64,000 nucleotides of DNA, taken from positions 2,976,001 to 3,040,000 of the forward strand of contig NZ_CP168493.1 in assembly GCF_042945595.1 (NCBI RefSeq), in the 5' to 3' direction. The stretch is from Psychrobacillus sp042945595 (GTDB taxonomy: Bacteria > Bacillota > Bacilli > Bacillales_A > Planococcaceae). The notes beneath the pieces are model-generated. The model saw nothing but the letters and a program-made list of their open reading frames with translations. It did not search any database and was not told the DNA's origin. Shown in pieces: positions 25,158-34,907 of the stretch (position 1 is its first letter; each line of letters opens with the position of its first letter). The position numbers were made by a program, and so were the translations under genes.

Positions 25158-26309
25158 TTAACCTGTAATAAATACGATTAATCCTTGGATAACCCCTATG
25201 AGTCCTCCTAGAACTCCGCCTAGCACAGTAATCATTTTAAACTCTCGTTTCGAAATGCCAAGTACGATATCTTCTAAACGCGAAACTGGGAAAGAATCGA
25301 CTTGTTCTTTTACCATATCTTCTAATTTCATTTTGTGCAATACTTCTTCTAACTTTGCCTCTGCTTCCATAAATGCAAATGAAGTTAGTTTTGGAACTAA
25401 TATTGTTTGTGTCCAATCAGTTACTTCCGGAAAATAATGAACGAGACTATGACTTAATCGATCTTCTATTGCCAACTGCTTTGTTAAATATGTCTTTACA
25501 TTCTTAATAATCGGTTCAAAATCAAAACCGTCCATCATTTCCACAATTGATCGATCTTTCAGCTTTTCCCATTCATTTCGAACAATATTTTCTAACATAT
25601 TTTTAGTGCCTGATGCTTTTAAAAACTTTATAATTTCCGGCTGAACTTTTCCGGCAAGAGAGGAAGATTCGCCGACAAACATTTGAATCATGCTTCCAAG
25701 GGTTCCTTTTGTAGATAGGAAATCATCAATCAAATTTTTTACGGTCATTTTTCCTTCTTCGGATTCGAAAAAGTCTTCCCCTTTTAGAAGAATATAAGAA
25801 ACAATTTCTCCAACTTTACTATCTGCCTTCAGTTGCCAATCGGCAGGAGCTAGTTGACGGATGGATTCATGTTCAAAACGACTTTTTAATTGCTTGAACT
25901 GAATATCCACTTGCTCATCCATTTTTTTATTTGCCATTGTTGCAATGTTTTCAATTCCACCAAGCTTTAACCAATCTGCAATTGTCTTGTCGGAAAGAAG
26001 AACTTTTTCATTCAATTGTCGAACGATTAATTTTGTCGCTTTGTCTTGCATTTCATCGTTAAAGTACTTTCGTTTAAATATGTCGGGAGTTAATAAGTGA
26101 TTTATCACTGTGTTTCCTAATTGCTTGGCAAGTTCATCACGTCTCTTTGGAATTAACCCTGGTGTGAAAGGAATCCGCCAAGATCCAATATATTTTGCTT
26201 CATGTGGTCTAAAAAGCATCTTAATTGCTAAGTGATTGGTAACTGCACCTATAGCTGCTCCGACTACTGCCATAAATACGATCGTCCATAATAACCCCAT
26301 CTTTTTCAC
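25158..26309 (-). CDS. yheB: DUF445-family membrane protein YheB
   Basis: A 383-aa protein with a membrane segment at each end (about 6-28 and 358-380) and a long helical middle. The N-terminus has the family-defining GAAIGAVTNHLAIKMLFRP and IPFTPGLIPKRRDELA. Function unknown; DUF445 proteins are thought to be membrane-tethered and helical, possibly adhesive or structural. GTG at 26309 and ATG at 26300 are both possible starts after AGGAAAAAGG. It is operonic with yheA. Confidence 0.9.
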   Translation of the reverse strand: MKKMGLLWTIVFMAVVGAAIGAVTNHLAIKMLFRPHEAKYIGSWRIPFTPGLIPKRRDELAKQLGNTVINHLLTPDIFKRKYFNDEMQDKATKLIVRQLNEKVLLSDKTIADWLKLGGIENIATMANKKMDEQVDIQFKQLKSRFEHESIRQLAPADWQLKADSKVGEIVSYILLKGEDFFESEEGKMTVKNLIDDFLSTKGTLGSMIQMFVGESSSLAGKVQPEIIKFLKASGTKNMLENIVRNEWEKLKDRSIVEMMDGFDFEPIIKNVKTYLTKQLAIEDRLSHSLVHYFPEVTDWTQTILVPKLTSFAFMEAEAKLEEVLHKMKLEDMVKEQVDSFPVSRLEDIVLGISKREFKMITVLGGVLGGLIGVIQGLIVFITG

Positions 26310-26366
26310 CTTTTTCCTCTAGCTTATCACTTATTATAGCAGAGGAAGGACAAACACTAAAATATT

Positions 26367-26756
26367 TTACAACGCATTATACATCATCGAAAAGCGTATC
26401 GCATGCTCAGTTTCGTCATGCATTGCAACAAATAGAGGAGCATACGCTTGCTGAATCGGTATTTGGAGCAACATTTCTTTATACATTTCCGCAGTTTCTA
26501 ACTCATCTCTAACTGCATCTTTGGCACATGCTTTTAAATCCATACAAGGCTCTCGTCTTTCTAGATTTTGAACAAACGTCCCCGTCAGCATATAATAGAG
26601 TTGTTGAAACATTTCATAATGGCTTTTTTCGTCCTCAATTACATGCTGAATAAAACCTTGCCAGTAGGGGTCTTCCGTTAAATTATACATATCTTTATAA
26701 TAATGATAATCAGCATATTCATTTTGAATCGCTTTCTCTAGTTTCTCAACAAACAA
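26367..26756 (-). CDS. Ferritin-like helical-bundle protein
   Basis: A 129-aa four-helix protein with two Glu-x-x-His style motifs in the right spacing for a di-iron site: IEDEKSHYEMFQQL (near residue 40) and HDETEHAIRFSMM (near 118). Other acidic residues sit in helices 1 and 3 (IQNEYADYHYY, DELETAEMYKE). It resembles rubrerythrin/ferritin-like Bacillus proteins of unknown function. The TTG start at 26756 has AAGGAG 7 bases upstream. It is divergent from yheE, with start regions almost touching. Confidence 0.75.
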   Translation of the reverse strand: MFVEKLEKAIQNEYADYHYYKDMYNLTEDPYWQGFIQHVIEDEKSHYEMFQQLYYMLTGTFVQNLERREPCMDLKACAKDAVRDELETAEMYKEMLLQIPIQQAYAPLFVAMHDETEHAIRFSMMYNAL

Positions 26757-26828
26757 TTGGATGCTCCTTCACTAGTCATTTCTACTAATGTATGCGAGCA
26801 AATTATGACACATGAAAGGATGATTATT

Positions 26829-27032
26829 TTGTTACAACATTTTAGTTATAAACGACTATTTGAAAATAACCAATTACCTGGTTGGTCCATTTCATTCTTC
26901 TATAAACAAACCAGATATACAGGTGAATATGAAGCAGATGGCACGATTAAGTGGATTGGCGATGTTCCAACTGATGAAGAAACCGTAAAAAAAATGATTC
27001 ATGAATTGATGCTATTTCATGTATATGACTAA
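26829..27032 (+). CDS. yheE: YheE-family small protein
   Basis: A 67-aa protein: LQHFSYKRLFENNQLPGWSI, then FFYKQTRYTGEYEADGTIKW, matching the YheE family in length and layout. The TTG at 26829 is chosen because GAAAGG lies 9 bases upstream. ATG at 26820 touches that site and ATG at 26757 has none. Function unknown. A ~310-bp repeat element begins within a few bases of the stop codon. Confidence 0.75.
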   Translation: MLQHFSYKRLFENNQLPGWSISFFYKQTRYTGEYEADGTIKWIGDVPTDEETVKKMIHELMLFHVYD

Positions 27033-27033
27033 T

Positions 27034-27342
27034 AAAACGCAAGCGTCCTTAAAGTGCTCTTTACTTCACCAATTCCCGAGTGCTTTGGACAAAACATTGG
27101 CTACGCTATTAACGAAGAATTTTATGGAGGATCTGGAAGTGACTGCGTCACTTCCAAATCCTCTTTTTTCGGTAATCTTGTGGCGGATGTTTGTCCGTCG
27201 CCCTCTCGAAATAGGTAGAGACAAGATACATAAGGTTTGGATAATGAGAGAATAAATCCTTTCCTATTCTTTTAAAAGCGGACGAAGATGCAATTTCGTC
27301 CTCTCAACACTTCTTTATCAATGAATGCTATCTATTTTTCAG
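27034..27342 (+). repeat. Interspersed 3'-end repeat, copy A
   Basis: About 310 bp that align along their whole length with 45221-45534 (copy B). Shared blocks include GAGTGCTTTGGAC, TCGGTAATCTTGTGGCGGATG, TAATGAGAGAATAAATCC and GCGGACGAAGAT. A long hairpin at 27129-27161 is followed by TCTTTTTTC, so it could end transcription of yheE. The element starts AAAACGCAAGCG, similar to the elements behind yhaA and the RluA gene. Confidence 0.9.
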
Positions 27343-27429
27343 GTTCCACTTGCCCAATTGATAAAAAATGGAAAGCACCAGTTCATTCTTTCGTAGAAGC
27401 TTATTTTCTTTCTTATATGTACTGTTAAT

Positions 27430-27555
27430 TGGAGCAGAAGCCGACGACTACTAGGGGATTATCAAACTAATCAAGACCCCGGCCTCGCGCGCTGCTAGGA
27501 AAGCGACTTGATCTTGCAAGCGTCTGCATGTAGCGGAAATCAACCTGTTCATGGC
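27430..27555. repeat. Diverged GCGACT...CGGAAATCAA-type repeat
   Basis: Begins GCAGAAGCCGACGACTACTAG and ends AAGCGTCTGCATGTAGCGGAAATCAA. Its ends resemble the element at 51888-51988, which belongs to a repeat family common in Bacillales. The centre has diverged. The rest of 27343-27939 holds a minus-strand terminator and no credible gene. Confidence 0.6.
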
Positions 27556-27655
27556 ATAAAAAATTTTATGTACATTCTAATCTTTTAAGAAAAGCCCAAA
27601 CACCTTTTAAGTTAACTAATTCTATTCTCTTATATAAAATGAAAATTAAACACAC

Positions 27656-27690
27656 AAAAAGAACCCAATTCGCATATGAATTGGGTTCTA
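27656..27690 (-). terminator. Hairpin terminator downstream of the M48 gene
   Basis: An 11-bp stem GAACCCAATTC/GAATTGGGTTC (27661-27671 with 27678-27688), with a T run on the minus strand. Confidence 0.75.
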
Positions 27691-27939
27691 TTAAATACCT
27701 ATATATCAAGCTTCTTCATAACATATGAAATAACTAACCTACAATTATGATTGTATGATTTCTATTTCGCTTGCTAAAAGCGATGTTAAAATGTCTGCTA
27801 TTTAATCGAAGTGAAAGTATGTTAGAAGATGATAGATGTGAAGCGCAGAACACAAAAACACCAACCCCAGAGAACCATAAATATCCGACAAACTTTCCTA
27901 CGCCAAGAATGTGTTAACAACTTACTTTTACCCTGAAAT

Positions 27940-29343
27940 TTATTTTTTATATTCTTTCAAAAATCCTGCGATTTCACGTTCACCACTCTGGACTGCTAAC
28001 ATATGTACAGTCATACCTTGAGAGTCTTTTATGTTGGGATCAGCACCTAGATCGAGGAGTACCTTGACAGTTTCCAAATTAGAACTGTATACCGCATAAA
28101 ATAAGGCTGTCATTCCGTTATACTCTTGGTAATTTGGATCCCCTCCCCCTTCAACAAGGATTTTGACCATATTCGGGTCCCCTATTTCTCCTGCAGTCAT
28201 TAAACTAGTCATTCCATAGCTGCTTTCATAATTAGAATCTGCCCCTGAGTTTAGCAACAATTCTACCATTTTGGGGTTACCGCCTTTAACAGCCCAATCT
28301 AATGCCGTATTATCGTTAAAATCTTCTTGATTTAAGTCTTCACCTTTTTCTATCAACTGATTTACTTTATTGAAATCATCATTTGCTACTGCGACGATAA
28401 AAGACGGAATTTCCTCCTCAGCTTCAGCTACTTCTTCAAACTCTTCCAACGGATCATACAAGATACCTTCTCGTACAAGGTAGTAAAATCCTACAGATAA
28501 AACCAACAATGAAACTATCGATACAATGCCAAAAAACCATCCTGACTTTGAATTTTTTAGCAAAGTCAATTCCTGTTCTGTTTCTCCAAACAGATGGCTG
28601 ATCTCGTTTACTCGTTTTGGCAATGGCGGATGGGTAGATAATAGCTCACTAAGCCAGACAAAAAATCCTTTTTCATGGTTTAATTGCTCAATATATTCAG
28701 CCCGATTGACATGTAAATAAAGGTTTTTTCCAACTGCAAGCATGATCAGACTGTTTTTGGATGCCTCATTATTTCCTGTATAAAAGGCAGCATATCGATC
28801 ACAAGTATATTCACAAGCCCGCAGATAAAGTTCCGCGATTCCCGGTATCCACATTGCTGGCAAAATAAACATTAGTTTAGATAAATGATTCCGTTTTATA
28901 TGGGCAAGTTCATGCGCAAGGATAAAGTTTAGCTCATCATCATTATTAGTATTAATTAGTTCAAAGATTTCGGCGTAGATGACTACCATATTTCGTCCGA
29001 AAAAACGGGTTGCAAAGGCATTTAACACTCCTCCAGACTGCATAACATAAATGTCCGGAACTTTAGATATTCCCATTTTTGCACATAACTCCTGGGCTGT
29101 TTCATAGACTTTGGGAAACTGCATTGGACTTAGTTTTACAGCATTTGCCCGAATGTTCCCAATCATCAGGGCGTGAAGGAAGAACGAAATTATAGATATA
29201 CTTAGCAAAATGAGAATTCCGAAAATTGACAGAGCAAAGCCAATATAAGATAAGATACTAATTATAAGTACAATCCAAAAATACTTTTTTTCATTTTTAT
29301 TAATCAAATCTTTTGGTAAAAGTGTACATTCATTCATTTTCAT
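27940..29343 (-). CDS. M48 metallopeptidase fused to ankyrin repeats
   Basis: A 467-aa protein. Residues about 20-65 hold membrane helices. The M48/HtpX-like protease domain follows, with the zinc motif HELAH in NFILAHELAHIKRNH and the third ligand region ELYLRACEYTCDRYAA. Another membrane helix lies near 270-290, followed by an acidic linker. The last ~150 residues form four ankyrin repeats (for example NTALDWAVKGGNPKMVELLL). The ATG at 29343 has GAGGG 5 bases upstream. An ankyrin tail on an M48 protease is an unusual fusion; it may bind partner proteins. The protease face is probably cytoplasmic, as in HtpX. Confidence 0.85.
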   Translation of the reverse strand: MKMNECTLLPKDLINKNEKKYFWIVLIISILSYIGFALSIFGILILLSISIISFFLHALMIGNIRANAVKLSPMQFPKVYETAQELCAKMGISKVPDIYVMQSGGVLNAFATRFFGRNMVVIYAEIFELINTNNDDELNFILAHELAHIKRNHLSKLMFILPAMWIPGIAELYLRACEYTCDRYAAFYTGNNEASKNSLIMLAVGKNLYLHVNRAEYIEQLNHEKGFFVWLSELLSTHPPLPKRVNEISHLFGETEQELTLLKNSKSGWFFGIVSIVSLLVLSVGFYYLVREGILYDPLEEFEEVAEAEEEIPSFIVAVANDDFNKVNQLIEKGEDLNQEDFNDNTALDWAVKGGNPKMVELLLNSGADSNYESSYGMTSLMTAGEIGDPNMVKILVEGGGDPNYQEYNGMTALFYAVYSSNLETVKVLLDLGADPNIKDSQGMTVHMLAVQSGEREIAGFLKEYKK

Positions 29344-29635
29344 TATAACCCTCTTCATTTTTTATCTTAAGTTTTCAAAGTCATTTTACTTAAAAACCAT
29401 ATCAGAAATGTATTAGAAAGTAACTTAAGTACAGCATGCACTGTTACGATAGTTTCCTAGTTTCCCAAAATACTATTTAAACTAAAAAAAGTATCATAAA
29501 TTACTGCCAAAATTAAGACGTAATACGACCATTTCATTATTCCTTGTTTATTTTTTCTCATATTTTAAATCTTAACAAAATATCACACTACCTCATATAT
29601 GTAATTTTTTCCTTTTTTATTCAACTAATCGAGTA

Positions 29636-29745
29636 GAGGGGGAACCTCTCTACCTCCTCTTGAGGCAACACTTTCATGACCAAATTCGTGTTGTCCATGA
29701 GGCTCGGCGGTTCGTCCGCGGAAAACGGATGCTTTTTTCCGGTTT
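29636..29745. repeat. Hairpin-rich intergenic element
   Basis: Contains GGCAACAC/GTGTTGTCC arms nested in CCTC/GAGG, plus GCGGttcgtCCGC, ending in GCGGAAAACGGATGC. It looks like one of the structured Bacillales repeats, but I find no second copy in the window. The rest of 29359-29851 is AT-rich and shows only the terminator at 29774. Confidence 0.5.
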
Positions 29746-29773
29746 CAGGTTTTCTTGCTTTCTATTTTAAAAG

Positions 29774-29823
29774 AAAAAAGACTGTAGACAAACTCGAATT
29801 TTATCGAGTCTATTTACAGTCTT
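29774..29823 (-). terminator. Terminator of the MFS gene
   Basis: AAGACTGTA/TACAGTCTT (outer) and ACTCGA/TCGAGT (inner) stems, followed by a T run on the minus strand. Confidence 0.85.
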
Positions 29824-29851
29824 AGCGCAAGATAATATTCCTGCGCTTTCT

Positions 29852-31099
29852 TCATGTAGTCCCTATTTTCTTTCTTCCAAATAAAATATAAAAATAAGTG
29901 GAAGCAATAATATATAAAATACCTGTTATTGTAAACGTATATGCATAACCCCAATAAAATCCGTATGCCATCACGAGCCCAGTTGAGACCGGTCCCATTG
30001 TTGCCCAACCTAAATTGAACACCATCTGGTTTACCGAATTAGCGAGTCCTTTATACTTATCATGTACAAGATCCATTGCTATGGCACTTTGGATCGGGTT
30101 CCCTGCATTCATTAATGCCTGTCGTAGTAAAAACCCGATTGAAGCTACAACGAGGGAAGTGGTATAACCAGTTAGGAATAAAAATGGAATAGACAGTAGC
30201 TGAAAAATCACAAGTGCACGAACTTGGCCGACCTTTTTTACGAGTGCAGGTCCCATAAGCATGGCAACTGCCGTCATTGCAGAACCAAGCGATAATATTA
30301 ATCCAACATACGAATTGGATGCATCAAACCGATTCGAAAAATATAAATTTAGATAGGGAATGACTAGACCTGAGCCTGTACCAATGAGCAAATTAGCAAA
30401 CCCAAAGAGCACAATAATGGTGATATTACGTTTGAAATTGCTCGGTAATTCCTTCTCTACTTTTTTCGTTTCTAATTCTTTTACTTTCACTGTTGGCTTT
30501 AATTTAAATAAAGGGAATAAACCAAATGCAAATATAATTGTGCCCAAGATCAATACCCATTTAATAGAATCCAGAACAGACATGGCAGCATACATATGCA
30601 ATGCATCCGCTACTATTCCTCCACCTAAACTACCCACAACACTTGCAATCGTCATCAATGAAAAATGAATACTAAACAAGTGCATGCGTTCACTAGCATT
30701 CGAGTTTTCAGCTAGAAATGGGACACCCGATACTTGAACTAGTGCCATAAAAAGTCCAGTGAAAAAAGCAGCATATACAAGTGAATGTTCACTTACTTCT
30801 ATACTTCGATAAAATAACGTTAAAACCGTCACTATCGTCCCAAGAATAATCATGCCTTTACGCCCAAAACGATCACTTAAAAATCCTGCTGGAATTAACA
30901 TAATAGCAGTTGCAAGTGAAGTCATCGAGATTACACTCCCGTTCACCGTTTCTGGAAATCCTAGCTCTTTAATATATAAGTTATACATAACTGAAAATAC
31001 GCCCATACCAATTTGAATGAGAATATTTGCGAGCATGAATAAGCGGATGTTTTTATTGAATGAAGCTATTTTTGTTTTCCAGTTTTGTAACCATTGCAT
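29852..31099 (-). CDS. Major facilitator superfamily transporter
   Basis: A 415-aa protein with 12 predicted membrane helices. The MFS signature between helices 2 and 3 is clear (AGFLSDRFGRKGMII), and the central charged loop (about 190-215) separates the two six-helix halves. A second weaker motif, GPALVKKVGQVRAL, occupies the matching place in the second half. Substrate not predictable. The ATG at 31099 has AGAGGAA upstream. It lies next to an ABC exporter pair but has its own terminator, so it is a separate unit. Confidence 0.88.
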   Translation of the reverse strand: MQWLQNWKTKIASFNKNIRLFMLANILIQIGMGVFSVMYNLYIKELGFPETVNGSVISMTSLATAIMLIPAGFLSDRFGRKGMIILGTIVTVLTLFYRSIEVSEHSLVYAAFFTGLFMALVQVSGVPFLAENSNASERMHLFSIHFSLMTIASVVGSLGGGIVADALHMYAAMSVLDSIKWVLILGTIIFAFGLFPLFKLKPTVKVKELETKKVEKELPSNFKRNITIIVLFGFANLLIGTGSGLVIPYLNLYFSNRFDASNSYVGLILSLGSAMTAVAMLMGPALVKKVGQVRALVIFQLLSIPFLFLTGYTTSLVVASIGFLLRQALMNAGNPIQSAIAMDLVHDKYKGLANSVNQMVFNLGWATMGPVSTGLVMAYGFYWGYAYTFTITGILYIIASTYFYILFGRKKIGTT

Positions 31100-31180
31100 T
31101 ATACGGTTCCTCTTCCATTTCCTTTATTTCGACTCTCTAAATATACGATATCCGTCAGAAGAACTCAAGAAAATAAAAAG

Positions 31181-31218
31181 GGAATACCCCAAACGCATTA
31201 CACGTTTTGGGATACTCC
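31181..31218 (-). terminator. Terminator overlapping the end of the ABC exporter operon
   Basis: GGAATACCCCAAACG pairs with CGTTTTGGGATACTCC (one bulge). The first arm lies in the last codons of the gene; a CTTTTTA tract follows on the minus strand. Confidence 0.8.
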
Positions 31219-32937
31219 TGCTTGTAGTCTATACATTTGTTCATAGCGTCCTTGTAGCTGTAACAACTCGTCATGAGTGCCACTCTCTACAATTTCTCCA
31301 CGATCTAATACTAAAATACGATCTGCATTTTTAATAGTAGAAAGTCGATGTGCAATGATAAAAGTAGTTCTGCCTTTTTTCAATACATCCATGGCATGTT
31401 GAATGATTTCTTCTGTTTCTGTATCGATATTGGATGTAGCTTCATCTAATATTAGAATGGCTGGATCAAATGCAAGGGCTCTTGCAAAAGAAACTAACTG
31501 TCTTTGACCAGAGGATAATGTACTCCCTTTCTCAATAACAGGTTCATCCAGTCCTTTTTCAAGATTTTTTAACACACGTTCTCCACCTACTGCATCCAAA
31601 GCAGCTTCTACTCTCTCGCGGGAAATACGTGGATCATTTAAGCTTACGTTTGATTCAATGGTTCCGGAGAATAAATAGGGATCTTGTAATACAATTCCCA
31701 TATGATCTCGAATGGTTTGCCTTGGAACGGTCGTAATGTCAATGCCATCAATAAGAATCTTCCCTTTAGATGGGTCATAGAAACGGAATAATAAGTTCAT
31801 AATCGAACTTTTACCTGACCCTGTATGGCCAACAAGTGCCACTGTTTCTCCTTTGTTCGCGACAAAGTTTAAATTTTTCAACACATATTCTTTTTCCTTG
31901 TAAGCAAAAGACACATTTTGAAACTCTACATTTCCTTCGTAACGATCCATCCGTTCATCTTTCACTGTCTCTCCTGATTCATCTAGTAAACCGAATACAC
32001 GATTTCCTGCTACAAGAGATCTCTCCAGTTGCGAGAACTGATTGACGATTCCTGTAATCGGATTAAACAATCGAGTCGTATAATCTACGAATGCATAAAG
32101 CATACCAGCTGAAACAATCGCATTAGGTTCCATTGACTGGCTTCCGAAATACCAGATAAACATGATAAACATCATGGAGCGGAGTACACTTACTAAGTTA
32201 AAAGCAGTAGCCGAATCCAGTGTAAGTAATTTCTTCTGGTAACGGTAATGCTCTTCGTTCATTTCTTCAAATTCACTTTCCATTTGCTTTTCTCGTTTAA
32301 ATGCTTGAATTATGGACATTCCTTGAATCGATTCATTCAACATCGCATTTAAATCAGCAATCTTTGTTCGAACAATATGATTATATTTTGAAGCGTATTT
32401 TCGATAGCCAATCATCCAAACATACACGATTGGTACAACAAATAGTGCCATTGCAGCCATTTTCGCATTTAATATGAAAAGTGCCACATAAACACCTGTA
32501 ATAGAAATAATACTAGTCGCAAACTGTGATAATACTTGCACATATAAATTACGAATTGCTTCTGTATCATTCGTTACACGAGCTACTACTTTACCCGCAG
32601 GTAAGTTATCAAAATACTGTATTGGCAACGTTTGTATATGTTGAAATACATCATTTCGTAACTTCTGAACAACCCGATTTGCGCCAACTTGTAGATTAAT
32701 AAACATAAAATATCTAAAAACGGCCGTTACAATGGTTAAACTAAAGAACACACTTAACAATATTAGGATGGGTTTTAGATCAATAGATCCATCTGTAATA
32801 TGCTCGTCGATAATTCTCTTTGCAATGAAAGGACCTGTTAAGTCTGCAAACACTGCTATCGTTAAGAAGATTAAACCAAGGATAATTGGTTTTTTATAAA
32901 ATAACGCATAATGGTAGAGTCGTTTTCCTGTACTCAT
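31198..32937 (-). CDS. ABC exporter subunit with canonical ATPase site (YheH/BmrD-like)
   Basis: A 579-aa half-transporter: six membrane helices (about 15-310) then an ATPase domain with Walker A GHTGSGKSS, signature LSSGQRQL and Walker B ILILDEATSNID, including the catalytic Glu, and the switch His in IAHRLS. It overlaps the upstream partner by 4 bases. With its partner's degenerate site it forms an asymmetric heterodimer, as in B. subtilis BmrCD, a multidrug exporter. Position near yheA/B/E supports YheH. It is shorter than B. subtilis YheH (673 aa). Confidence 0.85.
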   Translation of the reverse strand: MSTGKRLYHYALFYKKPIILGLIFLTIAVFADLTGPFIAKRIIDEHITDGSIDLKPILILLSVFFSLTIVTAVFRYFMFINLQVGANRVVQKLRNDVFQHIQTLPIQYFDNLPAGKVVARVTNDTEAIRNLYVQVLSQFATSIISITGVYVALFILNAKMAAMALFVVPIVYVWMIGYRKYASKYNHIVRTKIADLNAMLNESIQGMSIIQAFKREKQMESEFEEMNEEHYRYQKKLLTLDSATAFNLVSVLRSMMFIMFIWYFGSQSMEPNAIVSAGMLYAFVDYTTRLFNPITGIVNQFSQLERSLVAGNRVFGLLDESGETVKDERMDRYEGNVEFQNVSFAYKEKEYVLKNLNFVANKGETVALVGHTGSGKSSIMNLLFRFYDPSKGKILIDGIDITTVPRQTIRDHMGIVLQDPYLFSGTIESNVSLNDPRISRERVEAALDAVGGERVLKNLEKGLDEPVIEKGSTLSSGQRQLVSFARALAFDPAILILDEATSNIDTETEEIIQHAMDVLKKGRTTFIIAHRLSTIKNADRILVLDRGEIVESGTHDELLQLQGRYEQMYRLQAGVSQNV

Positions 32938-34676
32938 GACGACACCTCCTCAAGCTGTTGACGATCGTATTGCTCTTTATACCAACCATTTTGAACAAGA
33001 AGTTCCCCATGAGTACCTTCTTCCACAATTAGCCCCTCATCTAAAACGATAATATGGTCAGCATGTTGAATTCCAGATAATCGATGCGTCGTAATAATTG
33101 TTGTCTTACCACTACGTTCATTTTGTATATTTTCAATAATTTTCGCTTCCGTTTTTGCATCTACTGCAGAAAGCGAATCATCTAACAGTAATATTTCTGG
33201 GTTTTTTATAAGTGCTCGAGCGATCGAAACACGTTGCTTTTGCCCACCAGATAATGAGACACCTTTTTCTCCAACTAATGTTTCTAATCCCATTGGTAAG
33301 TTCATCAAATCTTTTTGGAAATGAGCTAATCGGATTGCTTCTTCTAGATCTTCTTCCGTCGCATTCTCTTTACCAAAAAGAATATTTTGGCGGATGGTTC
33401 TTGAGAATAAAACATGATCTTGTGGAACATATCCAATCCATTCTAATACTTGATCTTTTGTTTGATCCGTAATTGCGATATCTCCAATCGTTAGTTGACC
33501 AGCTCCAATTGGATATTCCTTTAACAATTGCTTCATAAAAGTAGTTTTCCCAGAACCAGTTTTCCCAACAATCCCTAGAGTTTGACCTTTTTGAAGGTTC
33601 ACTCGGAGATTTTGAAGATTTTTCACTTGCGATAAAGGATATTGGAATCCAACCTCTTCAAATCCGATTGATGTAACTTCATTCAAATGAATCGGACTAA
33701 CAGGATCTTTCACATCTGCCTCATAATCTAGCGTTTCGTGCACACGATCAAGCGATGCATTTCCACGTTGCATAACGTTGATTAATTCCCCAATAGCAAA
33801 CATTGGCCAAATAGCCATCCCTAAGTAAACATTAAACGTGATTAAGTTCCCTACAGTCATATCTCCTATAGACACGAGATAAGAACCATAGCCTAAAGCA
33901 ACTACATAACTGATACCAGTTCCTACTTTTGTAATCGGACCAAATAGAGCATCAATTCGTTCCACAACCATATTTTTTTCATACACTTCTTCACTCATAT
34001 CAGCAAATTTCTTTTCATCTGCTCGTTCTTGGACATATGCACGAATAACGCGAACACCAGCAATGGATTCTAATACTCGGTCATTCAAATCACCAAATGC
34101 ATCTTGCGAAACCATATATTTTTCGTGAATGATTTTCCCTAAATATTGCATGATAAATGCTAAAACTGGTATTGGTAAAATTGCGAAAATCGTTAACTTC
34201 CATGAAATAATGAAACCCATCGCAAGTATAAGCGCAGCCATATACATCGTAGAATCAATCAACGTCATAATTCCAAATCCAGCGGTTGTTGCAACCGCGT
34301 TTAAATCGTTCGTTGCACGTGCCATTAAATCGCCCGTACGATTTTTTTCATAAAAAGTTGGCGTCATACTCAAAAATTTTCTATTTAACTTAGAACGTAA
34401 AATACGCTCAATTGTAATAGAGCCACCAAATAATTGATATTGCCAAACAAAGTTCAATCCATACCCCACAATGATAATTCCTACAAAATACATGACATAT
34501 TGCATTAACGATTCAGATGTCATTTTCCCCATCGTAATCGTGTCTATTGCTCCTCCGACGATCCACGGTGGTAACACTTCAAATGCACTTGCTACAATTA
34601 GCAAGCTTACAGCGACTGTATATCGCTTCCAATGATCTTTAAAAAACCATTTCAATTTAAATAAAACAGAAAACAT
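32934..34676 (-). CDS. ABC exporter subunit with degenerate ATPase site (YheI/BmrC-like)
   Basis: A 580-aa half-transporter with six membrane helices and an ATPase domain: Walker A GKTGSGKTT, signature LSGGQKQR, but Walker B ILLLDDSLSAVD, where Asp replaces the catalytic Glu. This is the mark of the non-hydrolysing half of heterodimeric exporters such as BmrC. The ATG at 34676 has GAGGGG 7 bases upstream. It is the first large gene of the operon and is preceded by an unusual 350-base leader containing two short reading frames and a terminator. Confidence 0.85.
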   Translation of the reverse strand: MFSVLFKLKWFFKDHWKRYTVAVSLLIVASAFEVLPPWIVGGAIDTITMGKMTSESLMQYVMYFVGIIIVGYGLNFVWQYQLFGGSITIERILRSKLNRKFLSMTPTFYEKNRTGDLMARATNDLNAVATTAGFGIMTLIDSTMYMAALILAMGFIISWKLTIFAILPIPVLAFIMQYLGKIIHEKYMVSQDAFGDLNDRVLESIAGVRVIRAYVQERADEKKFADMSEEVYEKNMVVERIDALFGPITKVGTGISYVVALGYGSYLVSIGDMTVGNLITFNVYLGMAIWPMFAIGELINVMQRGNASLDRVHETLDYEADVKDPVSPIHLNEVTSIGFEEVGFQYPLSQVKNLQNLRVNLQKGQTLGIVGKTGSGKTTFMKQLLKEYPIGAGQLTIGDIAITDQTKDQVLEWIGYVPQDHVLFSRTIRQNILFGKENATEEDLEEAIRLAHFQKDLMNLPMGLETLVGEKGVSLSGGQKQRVSIARALIKNPEILLLDDSLSAVDAKTEAKIIENIQNERSGKTTIITTHRLSGIQHADHIIVLDEGLIVEEGTHGELLVQNGWYKEQYDRQQLEEVSS

Positions 34677-34719
34677 ACTTTAACCCCTCATTTCTTCTTT
34701 CTCTCTTAAGCTGATTTGG

Positions 34720-34776
34720 CTATCCACCTTCTAGAGATTCCTTTAATAAAATTTGTCTTGTTCGCTGAATAATCAT
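34720..34776 (-). CDS. Leader peptide 2 of the ABC exporter operon (18 aa)
   Basis: The reading frame MIIQRTRQILLKESLEGG has a near-perfect ribosome site (AAGGAG 8 bases before the ATG at 34776) and ends 43 bases before the exporter start. It lies between the terminator at 34831 and the exporter gene. B. subtilis bmrCD is controlled by a translated leader, bmrB, through ribosome-dependent attenuation. This peptide is in the corresponding place but is shorter, and I see no clear sequence likeness. Confidence 0.6.
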   Translation of the reverse strand: MIIQRTRQILLKESLEGG

Positions 34777-34830
34777 ACTCAACACTCCTTCACCTAGAAA
34801 TAACACCAAATTTTGGAAGTAAATAAACAC

Positions 34831-34867
34831 AAAAAAGCACATTACCCATATTGCGGTAATGTGCTTT
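34831..34867 (-). terminator. Leader terminator (attenuator) of the ABC exporter operon
   Basis: A 13-bp perfect stem AAAGCACATTACC/GGTAATGTGCTTT (34834-34846 with 34855-34867), followed on the minus strand by six Ts. It lies between leader frame 1 and leader frame 2, downstream of the promoter, so transcripts must pass it to reach the exporter genes. Confidence 0.85.
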
Positions 34868-34907
34868 AAAATAGACAAAGTCATTTCTAAAAATGTCTAC
34901 TCCACAA

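Noticed and set aside
27019..27255. 78-aa frame after yheE
   Set aside because: It lies across repeat copy A and its start overlaps the end of yheE; the equivalent frame is not preserved in copy B.
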